Shown here: one piece after another, positions 22,891 to 33,288 of the stretch | How positions within the stretch are numbered: the stretch's first letter is position 1 | How the letters are laid out: every line of letters begins with the position of its first letter | Assembly (NCBI RefSeq): GCF_963675165.1 | Contig: NC_087390.1 | Span: forward strand, 6,168,319-6,232,318 | Source: Halichondria panicea | Taxonomy: Eukaryota > Porifera > Demospongiae > Suberitida > Halichondriidae | Length of the DNA: 64,000 nt | Direction: 5' to 3' | Notes under the pieces: generated by a model | Seen by the model: only the letters and a program-made list of their open reading frames with translations | Told to the model about the DNA's origin: nothing | Database searches by the model: none | Made by a program: the position numbers and the translations under genes

Positions 22891-23820
22891 GATATAGATA
22901 TATACAATGGATATACTGTTATTTTGGATACTTTTGTATGTCTTTGAAACCTTGCCTTAAATGCTGTGCATCCATTTCTCTGAAGCTTATTAAAAAGATT
23001 CCTCAAATATTCATGGATCATACATAGCCCATTGTCCAAAGCTGAAATTTCGGCCCTAGAAATAAACATCAATTGGATTATGGCTGTAAACATTTTGTTA
23101 CTATACAACCCCCCCCTTATTGATCAGTGGTTTGGGGACTCTTCCCATAACTTAATTCCGTAGATTCAGATTTTATAAAAGCTTAGGAAACTGAGACCTT
23201 CCAAATGAAGTTGAAATGGAAAACCTCCACTCTCAAGTGCTCTAGAGCATGCATGAGAATGGAACCCTGAATGGTTAGTGACTTGTGGTACATGTATATA
23301 AGTTGTGTTGCTAAAGAGGGGTGGTTTACCACCACACAGTATTTGCGAGGTGGCCGCGATCAACTTGTTGGGGAGCATAATGCATGCAGTAGCAATGGTG
23401 AGTAACCCTCTCGGCTACTGAACATACCTGTCACGCTATCAGTGATTTTTTAGTACATGTCCTCAAGATGCAATCATGCTGCATGATGTGCTGTGGTTGG
23501 TGCGTGAGAGTGGAGTTCCAAAGAGAATTATAGTAGTTACTTTAATAAGATCATTTAACACATGATCATCCTTCTTGTGGCATTAATCGTATCTTCTAAG
23601 CATATAATGCAAACTATGATGGTTGGTTGGTGCCGCATAATCATTTAAGGGTATATGTGGAGTGCAACGCAAAGGTATATATATACTGCCCCAGGGGAAA
23701 ACCCTAGGAGGACATATTATTCCCACACGCATTCCGATATTCCAACAATAAACTAATCTGAGCTATAAAGAACAGTTTAACAGCGTTCTTCTAGACTCTA
23801 AGAATCTATTCGTTTACATT
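22891..23820. other. Intergenic, no gene seen
   Basis: It contains diverged copies of NAA20 flanking sequence (TATTTTGGATACTTTTG near 22921, GCTAAAGAGGGGTGG near 23310). No coding exon is visible. Confidence 0.4.
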
Positions 23821-23835
23821 CGGACACAGAATACA

Positions 23836-24340
23836 ATGCCAGATATAGGAGAATATCTTCGTTGCAGGATCTACAGCCAGGTGATCATATCAAATACGAC
23901 TGTGTATTTCGAGTAAGACCTTTGATGCTATGCACCATGCTCTGGTAGTCAACGTTATAAATTACCTTCAATTGATGGTCATTCACAACAACGGGGAAAA
24001 AGTTGAGGAAGAGTTGGTAACAATTGATTCAAGCTACATCACTGTTGAAGACTATGAATGTGTATACAGTGGAATTGAAGCAATAGAAAGAGCTCGAACT
24101 CGATTGGGCGATGGTTATAATGTGTTGAGTGACAATTGTGAGCACTTGGTGACATGGGCTCGGACTGGGACAGCAGAGAGCAAACAAGTTAAGGGAGCAC
24201 AAACAGCTATAGCCGTTCTTAAAGGAGCTGCGACTGGAGCAGCGGTTGCAAGGCAACGTTGTTCCTGTGTTGGGTACCGTTGTAGGAGGAGTCGTTGGTG
24301 GTACGGTGGGGTTATACAGGACAAGGAAATTATCTTGAAG
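23836..24340 (+). pseudogene. LRAT/NC-domain protein, frameshifted
   Basis: An LRAT (NC) domain is spread over three frames. One frame reads LQDLQPGDHIKYDC, the usual start of the domain. The next holds the histidine segment MHHALVVNV and the cysteine motif VLSDNCEHLVTWARTG, the conserved His and NCEH catalytic Cys region of lecithin:retinol acyltransferase/HRASLS-type enzymes. The third gives a Gly/Val-rich hydrophobic tail, VPVLGTVVGGVVGGTVGLY, then a stop, typical of a C-terminal membrane anchor. Changes of frame fall near 23925 and 24255, and the ATG at 23836 is out of frame with the first part. A short intron could explain one shift, but no good GT/AG pair is apparent. Probably a recent pseudogene; sequencing indels are the alternative. 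Confidence 0.65.
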
Positions 24341-24361
24341 TACATGCATATACTCGTCTGA

Positions 24362-25010
24362 CTGCATAATTATGATTCGTGTATAATTCTGTTTTTGTGA
24401 GTGCCACACATACTCATTTGGTGAACTTTGTAAAAGATGGTACACATCATATAATTATATATATATCAAGTACGAACTGACATTCCATAATTCTGAGCAA
24501 GCTAGGGCACTACAAGTACTTGCATTCAGCTGCAGGGCTTGCATAGGATACTATACCTCCTAAACAGTATTGGATGTCAACTGTTTATATTCTTCACTTG
24601 TATATAAAACCTGTTGCATTGCCTTGAATGCCATACCTTGAATTCTGCCCATGGTCCAAAGCCAAATTTTGGCCCTGAAGAAAGTTTGGAATTAAACATA
24701 TCAATTAAAAGGTATCTTTCTAAGCTTTCAGATAACAATTTTGATATTAGTTTTTAATTATGGCTGTTGAAAAAATAATGTTACTACAACCTCCCCCCTT
24801 CTTGTTTAATAATCAATGGTTCGGGACTCTCTTCAGCTTCCATAACTTGAATTCTGTGGATTCAATTTCAACCATTAATTTTTATAAATTAAATAGTATC
24901 ATCAAAGTTGAAATGGAACTTCCACTCTTAGTCCTCTAGAACACGAGATTGGAAGTTCCACCCTAAATAACTTGTGTACATGTTACATAAGTTGTACTGC
25001 TAAAGAGGGG
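24362..25010. other. Intergenic, NAA20-flank-like repeats
   Basis: No coding exon. Segments resemble the 3' flank of NAA20 copies (TTGAATGCCATA, TATTCTTCACTTG) and precede the promoter module of copy 4. Confidence 0.4.
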
Positions 25011-25124
25011 TGGGGCTGCTTGACCTGCAAAAAAGGGGCTGGAGCTGCTTAAAATTGCACACAGTTCACTGGAGCTCTGTAAGTTCACTCCCTCCACTGT
25101 ATTCTACCAGCCAGCAAGAGAAAG
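25011..25124 (+). promoter_or_regulatory. NAA20-type promoter module and leader exon, copy 4
   Basis: 25011-25050 repeats TGGGGCTGCTTGACCTGC, an A/G-rich run and TGGAGCTGCTT. 25096-25124 is the leader ACTGTATTCTACCAGCCAGC, ending AAAG before GTAATA. The acceptor TTTCAG precedes the ATG at 25237, as in the parent gene. Confidence 0.65.
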
Positions 25125-25236
25125 GTAATATTTGCTGCACAATAATTATAATGCCATTTTTGTGATTTTAAACACTAAATACGCCCTTAAATTTAGATGT
25201 ATATCGATTGATTTACCTCTGTGTCCTCAATTTCAG

Positions 25237-26340
25237 ATGACGACACTGCGGCAGTTCCGATGTGACGATTTGTTCAAGTTCAACAATGTGAACCTTGACC
25301 CCTTGACGCACACATTCGATCTTGCCTCCTACCTACATTACATGTCAAGGTACGGAAAATTACAAGACTATATATATGGTACTTTATGGGTGAAATATTT
25401 AAAGTGGCGCTGTTATTTTTCATCAACTATTGTAACACATGCACACTGTGAGATTATACATGCATGAGGACACAATAACTTGCATGTGTTCCAAACGTCC
25501 AATTTAAATAGGTTGCATGAAAGTATTTGCACATTGAACTGAGTTATTATTGGTTGGACAAGCCCCGGTAGAAAAAGTGTACAGTACAGTGCAACCCCAA
25601 GAGATGGTGTAAACATAAATGCCTCTGCACACACACTACACAGGTGGCCAGAATACTTCCAAGTGGCCGAGTCTCCCACTGGCAAGATAATGGGCTATGT
25701 TATGGGCATATCAGAAGCCCGAAATAACAAATCCTCCGATTGGCATTGTCGTGTGTCTGCTATCTCGGTGAGCGAGGAGTATCGCCGCCTCGGAGTTGCC
25801 GGGAAACTAATGCAATTTCTAGAGGATGTTTCAGAACGTAAAAAGTGCTATTTTGTCGATCTGTTTGTCCGAGTTTCAAACGTGGTTGCCGTGGAAATCT
25901 ACAAGAAGATGGGCTATGTGGTGTATGGAACAATGCCAGATTACTATTATACAGAAAAGAGCAACAAGTATAAGGACTATACAAAAAAGAGCGACGAGGA
26001 TAAGGACTGCTATACTGAAACTCAGCTGAAACACTGGATGAGCGTATGGTTATCAGAGTGGGAGTCAAAAAACTCACAACAACAGCAGAGCACGAGCTAT
26101 TGGAAGTGTTTGCAAGTACGAGAGATCAAGAGAATCGAAGATGGTTGTTATATGAGGAGAGCTCTGAGTTGGGACGTCGATAAGATATCGAAAAAGCAAC
26201 CAACTCAAGAGGAGATAGCTGAGCTGGAACGTGGTTTTACTAATGAATTTAAAATAAACTTCAAAGAATGTATGCCATCCGAAGAATTCATGCAACTGCA
26301 CTGTTGTAATGCATTTAACCAAGAGTTCATTAGACATTAG
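25237..26340 (+). CDS. Diverged NAA20 paralogue with insertion and longer C-terminus
   Basis: Exons 25237-25349 and 25644-26340 give 269 aa with the same intron position and phase as NAA20. The first 38 residues and the GNAT core match copy 1 closely (MTTLRQFRCDDLFKFNN; acetyl-CoA loop YRRLGVAGKL; FVDLFVRVSNVVAV). After the core's last strand (GYVVYGTMPDYYY) there is an added lysine/glutamate/tyrosine-rich stretch of about 70 residues with an internal repeat (EKSNKYKDYTKKS, then SDEDKDCYT). NAA20 homology then resumes (MRRALSWDVDKIS), followed by a further C-terminal extension of about 35 residues containing two adjacent cysteines. The frame is open throughout and the promoter module is present, so it may be expressed. 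Whether it pairs with NAA25 or has a new role cannot be told. Confidence 0.85.
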
Positions 26341-26514
26341 GATGAATGAACTATAACGAACTCTTGATGTAATTGGATTTTTGCTTCACTTGTATAGTTG
26401 CCCTCTCTTTGTATGACTGTGCTTTGTATGAATTGCTTTTTATCACAAAAATGTTAGGTTTTATGTGCAGTTGGGAAGCAGGGGGCGTAGCTAGCTGTTG
26501 CTGCAAAAGAAAGG

Positions 26515-26557
26515 TGGGGCTGCTTGACCTGCAAAAAAGGGGGTGGAGCTGCTTGAA
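26515..26557 (+). promoter_or_regulatory. Third copy of the NAA20-type promoter module
   Basis: TGGGGCTGCTTGACCTGC plus an A/G run and GGAGCTGCTTGAA, nearly identical to 25011-25050 and 18341-18384. Here it lies about 180 bp upstream of the kinase gene's first recognised ATG instead of an NAA20 leader. Confidence 0.5.
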
Positions 26558-26734
26558 GTTGTAAACAGCATGCTAGGAAATTCCTACTAGCTAGTCAGAT
26601 CGCTGTCTACCATAGTCTAACCATACCTATATGGTATAATTACTTAGCTGTCACTGGACCATAATTTATATACTAGAGTCTTGAATATTGTAGCTCTCAG
26701 TGGACTCTTAGATCTCTAAGTCACTGTTCAGAGG

Positions 26735-29512
26735 ATGAGCTCAACTGAATCACCAACTACAGGTAAGTACGAGTTATATTAGCTGGCATGACTTTAGGAC
26801 ATGACTTTAGGACATAGATCTATATATGTACCTGATAGGTTTCACTTTACAGCTTACTATAGCAAACTTGCTAACGTCTGTACTAAATACACACAGTACA
26901 CCACCACCCCCACACACACTCCCACACACCACCCCACACACACACACACTACCCACCCCCACACCCACACCCACCCCCACACCCACATACACCACACACA
27001 CACACACACATAGCCGACTCTGCTGAGGGTCTAAGCCTGCCCTCCAGTGAGGCTGTAGCTGTGATCGTATCCATTGCTGGTGTGGGAACGATTCTAGTGC
27101 TACTGGTACTCATCATTGTCATGGCCATGAGGTGAGTGGATCAGGTGCCTGCATGCATGCAAGTATTGTGCACGCTTGGTTACCAGCTAACTGCATTCCT
27201 GTCTCATATATCTGCATGCATGCATGTAATAAGATCCCCGCTGTTTTAATTGGGCTTGTCCAATAGTTAACCTCTATACTACTACTGAAAGTACTGTGAC
27301 GGCATATATGCTCTCTGTTGCCTAGACGCTACTCGTACATCAAGAGAAGGCGATCACGAGGAATAATAAGCGAGCACTTCGGTCGCAACTCAATGAGAGC
27401 TTCTCAACGGAGCCAGCGGATCAGCCGATTGGTTGCCGAGGCCAGCGAGGGACCCTCCACCACAAACACCTTCAACATCAACACTCAGGTTAGAGAAGAT
27501 TTTCGTAGTGCAACAGCTCTAGCGTATTAAGTAATATTAGTTATAATACATGGAATTCAGCCTTATGTCACTACTAATTGTTTCTGCTAAGACAACTTTT
27601 CATAATTCAGGATTGCATGCATTGGAAATCCTCGTACTGATTAAGCTGATTGTAGGCACGGTAATAATGTTTAGAGCTCAGTATAATTATTATGCATAGG
27701 TATTGCATAGTTTCATTCATTGACCTCTCCTGAGAATTAGAGTATCAAATAGTAATGAATTTAGTCTGTGGCAAACCTCACTGGACTGTGACTATCATTA
27801 GTGCAGTGTTAGTTCATTAATTGTGTTCAGCCAATTCTACGCCTCCCACTTCTATAGCTCAAGCTAACACATCACACATCACACACACACCACACATCAC
27901 ACATATAACACACATGCACACACACACACCACACATCACACATATAACACACATGCACACACACCACATGCACACACACCACACATCACACATATAACAC
28001 ACATGCACACACACCACATGCACACACACCACACATCACACATATAACACACATGCACACACACCACACTGAAAGTGTGCTCAGAACACTTCATTTTCCA
28101 GTGCACACTAGTCTCATCATTCGAAGGCAATTTTAATTACTGTCAATTCTATGCTACACCCGGTTGCCGAACTATATGCATGCATGGCTTGCACTATAAG
28201 TACATGAAAAAAAGTTGTTATTTGTGCTTCAGTGTTGGGCTGCAAAGACAGCTGCAACTGCAGAGAGAATTGCTATAGTGGGTACACATGGAAACTTGAT
28301 TAATTAGAAATACATATATACACACACCATTCACATGTACAGTTGCTCCCTGAGGCCACCAAGACCAGCCCCTTCCCTCCCCCTCCCGACAACACGTTCC
28401 CATCGTCGGCACCTGTCGAGATTGAACTAGAGAAGAAAGACCTTGACCTGAGCTTCCTCAATACGAGCACCATGGATACAACGGCCCCTAGGCAGTTCCC
28501 CAGTAGCGATCTACTCTTACTCGATAAGTTAGGAGAGGGAGAATACGGTCCTATTTATAGGTGAGGAATGCAGCCACATCAATATTACTTTTTGTGTATG
28601 TGCATGCTCAACAGTCCTGTGTATAGTTATGTGTAACACGATATGTTTTAATTTTTGTTATTATTTTGCAGAGGAGATGCGTACAATCTTGAGCAAGACA
28701 ACCAGTCGAGGCCAGTCACAGTAAAGATGCTCGCTCAGCAGTACACAAGTGGAGATCGAACTATGTTCAACAACGATATCGAAATGCTCACTTCAATTGT
28801 GCACATCAATGTCGTCACTCTCCTTGCCATGTGTACCGATGATTCGCCTGAATGCATCCTGCTAGACGCCGGTCTTCCTGGTGACCTTTTAACCTTTATC
28901 AGAGACAAGAAACAAGAAGTCTCCCCTCTGGGACCAACAGTGCAAGAAACGTACAATATTCTCAAGATTGCCGATGAGATAAGTATAGGGATGTCGTATT
29001 TAGCTTCGGAGAGGTTTGTGCACAAAGATCTATCGCTGCGAAACTGCATCATTGGATATAGCGGAGTCGTGAAGATTGCTCATTTTGGCCTGGGGCCAGT
29101 GTTGTACCCGGAGGCTTATTATCGAGTGCATGATATCGATCTGCCAATTCGTTGGATGTCCCCTGAGGCCATAACTTCGTCGCAATTCACATCGGCTAGT
29201 GATGTGTGGGCATTTGGGGTGGTGCTTTTCGAGCTCTTCTCTTATGGGGAACTTCCTTTTGACGAGAAAAGCAACGAAGAAGTTATTTCGTACGTGGTGA
29301 GGGAGTTTGGGAAGTTAAAATGTCCTCATCGATGTTCTGCGGAGATTTTCGAGATTCCACAAAGTTGTTGGGCCACAGATCCGAAACTGCGTCCAAACTT
29401 TGCTTATCTGCATGACCAGATCTTCAGAATGACGGGGCAAACAGACGTATCGGGATCTGTGAGTACATTCGGTTCATCTCCCATTCCAGTTCTGGAATCA
29501 GGAATGAGATAA
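26735..29512 (+). CDS. Receptor-tyrosine-kinase-like protein with degenerate DFG (likely pseudokinase)
   Basis: Five exons join in frame: 26735-26762, 27014-27131, 27326-27488, 28343-28560, 28672-29512 (455 aa). Residues 1-22 are short and polar. A single hydrophobic segment follows (AVAVIVSIAGVGTILVLLVL onward), then a basic stop-transfer stretch (RRYSYIKRRRSRG). The C-terminal part is a tyrosine-kinase domain: glycine loop GEGEYGPIYRG, lysine in VTVKML, catalytic loop VHKDLSLRNC, activation segment YYRVHDIDLPIRWMSPEA, and DVWAFGVVLFELFSYGELPF. The metal-binding DFG is HFG (KIAHFGLG), and the expected alpha-C glutamate position reads FNNDIEML. Loss of the DFG aspartate usually abolishes or weakens catalysis, hence a probable pseudokinase. 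No signal peptide or ectodomain is seen, so upstream exons may be missing. Family is uncertain (ROR/MuSK/DDR-like activation loop). Confidence 0.85.
26890..27012. repeat. CA-rich microsatellite ending at a splice acceptor
   Basis: An imperfect CA/CCCA tract in the first intron of the kinase gene. It ends in ACACATAG, which is the acceptor of the transmembrane exon. Confidence 0.85.
27868..28068. repeat. Compound CA minisatellite, about 51-bp unit
   Basis: Three to four tandem copies of a unit containing CACATCACACATATAACACA followed by CATGCACACACACCACATG. It lies in the intron before the kinase exon at 28343. Confidence 0.8.
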
Positions 29513-29514
29513 AT

Positions 29515-29518
<4 letters not shown>

Positions 29519-29560
<42 letters not shown>
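29519..29560. repeat. (CA)n microsatellite
   Basis: Uninterrupted CA dinucleotides directly after the kinase gene's stop codon, probably within its 3' UTR. Confidence 0.9.
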
Positions 29561-29562
<2 letters not shown>

Positions 29563-29896
29563 GAGTTATAATTATAGGCGGAAGTTTTACATAGGTACTA
29601 TAGCATTTTAAATGGTGCACCTCTTTTCTTTATTGCACTTGTCACTTGAGTAACACTGATTATTAGAAATAGAAAATAGCTTTTTTTCTGTTAGCCTACA
29701 TACCATTGTTTTGTTTTGTTGTTATCATTAATTTTTATGTGCAGAATATTATTTACAAGAACAGGGTCAATTATAGCATGATTGGTTAACGATCTTTACC
29801 TACTAACAAAGAACGATCAATAGGGCTAGGGAGAGCTGTGAAGTGGATCTCTAGTTCCGTATATATCTGTATCTAAGGCGGTCTCTCACTGTCTAA

Positions 29897-30026
29897 ATGG
29901 AGAGGCATGGTTCAGGTGAGAGAGAAACAGTAGTCACTATAATTATTGCTCTACATCGATCCCCTCTCCCCCCTCCCACTACACACACACACACCACACA
30001 CACACACACACCCTCCCCCCTCCCCA

Positions 30027-30069
<43 letters not shown>

Positions 30070-30094
30070 ACACCACACACATCCCCCCTCCCCA

Positions 30095-30158
<64 letters not shown>

Positions 30159-30176
30159 CCCCCCTCCCCCGGCCCC

Positions 30177-30251
<75 letters not shown>

Positions 30252-30268
30252 CACACACCTCCCCCGGC

Positions 30269-30303
<35 letters not shown>

Positions 30304-30318
30304 CCCCCCTCCCCCGGC

Positions 30319-30349
<31 letters not shown>

Positions 30350-32767
30350 CACACACACACGCACACGCACACACACACACACACCACACACACACCACAC
30401 ACAGTGAGCAGCATTCTCAGTCACACTAGTCTACAGTATGAGTTTAACCACTTGGATATCCACGCCAACTGTCCCGAGAAAATTGTAAGTACCGTTGGCG
30501 TAGTTATATCTCCACTCTAATTAATCCATACATTTATTACTGTGCCATTACTGGCTGCTATGTTAGTTACTCATAGCTAGTGGTGTGTCTGTCTCTGCTT
30601 AAAGTAGATTACAGACTGTCTCTCCCCCCCCTCTCAGATCTTGTGTATAGATCTTGATGCCCAGGTAGAGGCCACTCCTGTCAAATCAAAGGATAGGTGA
30701 GTGGGTAGTTTAGTTATACATACCCAGCACCTCCTGAAGCAGATGTAGCTAGTGAGTAATGTAGTGCTCTTAACCACCACCCACCCCCCCCCACACGTAC
30801 ACACACACACACACACACATACACACACACACCACACACACGTAGACAATACTGACTACTGTGTGTCTATACACGATGACTGTAGTCTATAAAAGTACCC
30901 CCAAACATTAATAATTATCCGCCTTTTCCTCTAGAGGGGGTGTGTCCATGTTGACTGTGTGGAAGAATGCCCTCGAGCTATTTGTATGGAACAAGCATCA
31001 CCTGAGCAAAGACCATGAGTTTGCTGTTGTTATACTACGCGACAAAGCAGAATGGGTGAGATTACAATCGTTACCTAACAACCATATGGCAATATCTTGT
31101 CTAAGGCCACTGTTAGTTGCATACTTGTTTCAGATGAGAATACTAGCTCGACTCTAATGCGGGAGGGGAGGTCTTCATTACCCATTATTTTGCATATCCT
31201 GTTTAAAAGGATATGACAAATAGAATGAGTTCAGCACCACCACGGTAGAACAATGCAGTTTCAGCAACAATAAAAAGAGCTTTGTCCTCAAATAATGGCT
31301 GATATCAACTAATTTTAGGCGGTGAGTAAAAACTGAGGAAGGAGGTTGATCTGAAACAAGTTTGCAACTAACAGTGACCTAAACTCATTAATGCTCATTA
31401 TATATATCCACTCTCTTCCACGTCGTTATTCTCTCTCCTTTGCTCTCAGTTTTGTAACTTCAACAGTGACCCTAACGAGGTTGTCACGGTAATCAATCAA
31501 CTGGAGGCTGTGGACGAAAAGTACGATTCTTTTGGTGAGTGAGTCATAATTGAACCCCGGCACATAACCTTTATGACCTTTACCCCCTGACAGATACAGC
31601 GTCTCTCTACTCAATAATGTGAGTTGTATTTTAGGCTGTCTGTCTGTGCATGATTAATTATTTGGTCTGCTACAAAATGTGATTTTTCACATTTTTTGCC
31701 CTCCCAAAACTTTAATCTGAGCGATAGGCCTTGTCAGAGCTACAGAATGCATATCTTAGTTTAGTGAAGTTATGACCTCCTGAAGCCAAATTGTTCATTT
31801 CCGCCAAATACACAATACTATAGGCTATAAAATCCCCCCACCCTTGCAGCCACCAGAACTCTTGCCCCCCTCCCCCGACGGACAATCCCCTCCTCCCTCC
31901 ACCCTACACCGTACGAGCCATTATGTTCTATAGTCGCACCAACAGCATGCCCATCTACCAAGGTGACGTCGTGGTAAGTGCGTCACTATCAGGCCTGTTT
32001 TCGTAGCTAACTTTGAGAGGCCATAACTTGTGTTGCGAACGTTTGATTTCAATTGTATTTAGTAGCACTTTGATAGGTTGAAAATATGGTGAGCTTAGAT
32101 CAGTAATTTATTTCGGCCCAAATAGTCCATTAATTATTATAGTAAAATTAATGTGATTGTAGCTTTGGTCCATCTTTGTAGGCACATGATCAGCTGATGG
32201 AGTCTCCGTATTTCTTCCTGGACATACTCTACTCACATGAGCCCCCCTCCCCCTCTAACATGTGCAAGGTGAGAGGTCATTTCTCTGAAAGATTAGAGTG
32301 GTATTTGTTCTGACATACACCAATTTCATTATAGGCTCAGGAGTGAAGTACAAATAGACATATTTACTTACTAGATTGTTTTGCAAGCATGAATCGCGAA
32401 AATTGATAACTTCACAAAAGGTCAAATTTTCTGCTGATTTGGCTCATTCACACGCAAAAGTTTTTCACTCACAAAATATTCTAGTGGTACTGTATTCCAC
32501 GTTTAATTTGCCTTTAATATATAGCGTTATGACCACTTATGTTTAGATCACGTTTAAATGTATGATTTGCCTTTGTCTTACCCCCCCCCCCCCCCCCCTC
32601 CTCAGGGTATATTCGATATTCTCGCTGAGCTGTACCCAAAGCCCAAGGCCCTTGTATTGGATTGGTCGTACAATGTCAGCCAACTGTTCAACAACTTTTC
32701 TAAGCTACTAGCTCACCCAATGCAGAGACCATTCCAGCCTCACATGGACCATAAACTAATTCATTAG
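29897..32767 (+). CDS. BABAM1: BRISC and BRCA1-A complex member 1 (MERIT40)
   Basis: Nine exons close in frame: 29897-29915, 30405-30484, 30638-30696, 30935-31055, 31450-31534, 31594-31618, 31850-31973, 32182-32268, 32606-32767 (253 aa). The human protein is 329 aa with a longer disordered N-terminus. Matches to MERIT40 from recall: [16 protein letters not shown] at the first strand, [20 protein letters not shown], the [13 protein letters not shown] strand, [13 protein letters not shown], and the C-terminal [13 protein letters not shown]. The fold is a degenerate von Willebrand A domain lacking a full metal site. It scaffolds the K63-deubiquitinase complexes BRISC and BRCA1-A with BRCC36, ABRAXAS and BRE. 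The first intron is almost entirely a CA microsatellite, and the tiny first coding exon (19 bp) is the least certain part. Confidence 0.9.
29985..30402. repeat. Long compound CA microsatellite filling an intron
   Basis: CA runs interrupted by CCCCCTCCCC and CCCCCGGCCC blocks, giving a minisatellite-like higher order (the TCCCCCCTCCCCCGGCCCCA block recurs). The tract runs to the BABAM1 acceptor ACACACAG at 30404. Long open frames here (Thr-His or Cys-Val repeats) are repeat artefacts. Confidence 0.95.
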
Positions 32768-33288
32768 TACTATATAGCATATACCATGGTTGTGTGTGTG
32801 TGTGTTATTTCAAATGTTGTATGTGTGTTCACAGTTTATACAGATCCAGTCCAGCTAGAAGAGGGACACAAATTAATTAACCTTACTATAATTTTACGAT
32901 TCATCTTTTCTTTTTTTCTTACTCCGTATGTTGTACACACCTATACTCATGTGGCATTCCCTATAGCGAGTGGGTGTGTCCAATAGCGTAAAAGTCCATA
33001 ATTATAGTGCCTCTAAGGTTGTCCTCCCTCATTTGAGAGATAAAGGAATGAGGAATTAAGCAAAATAATTGTCATAATAATAAATTGTGACTATCATTAT
33101 TAATGGGCGGAGAATACTGTTAACCACGCCCTCCCACAAGAGCTGTGAATGCAACCTCCTCTTTAGCCATAATTTATTTATAACGACATTAATTACTCTT
33201 TCTCATAGCACAACACAAATCATGACACTGACATCATCACAGCTCACAGCATGGACTAACACTACACACACACACACTATATCAGCGT

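Noticed and set aside
29893-30520. Long open frames of His-Thr and Cys-Val repeats
   Set aside because: They are translations of a CA/TG microsatellite in all frames; the same happens at 50793-51149, 52835-53362 and 34055-34411. The real exon here is only 30405-30484.
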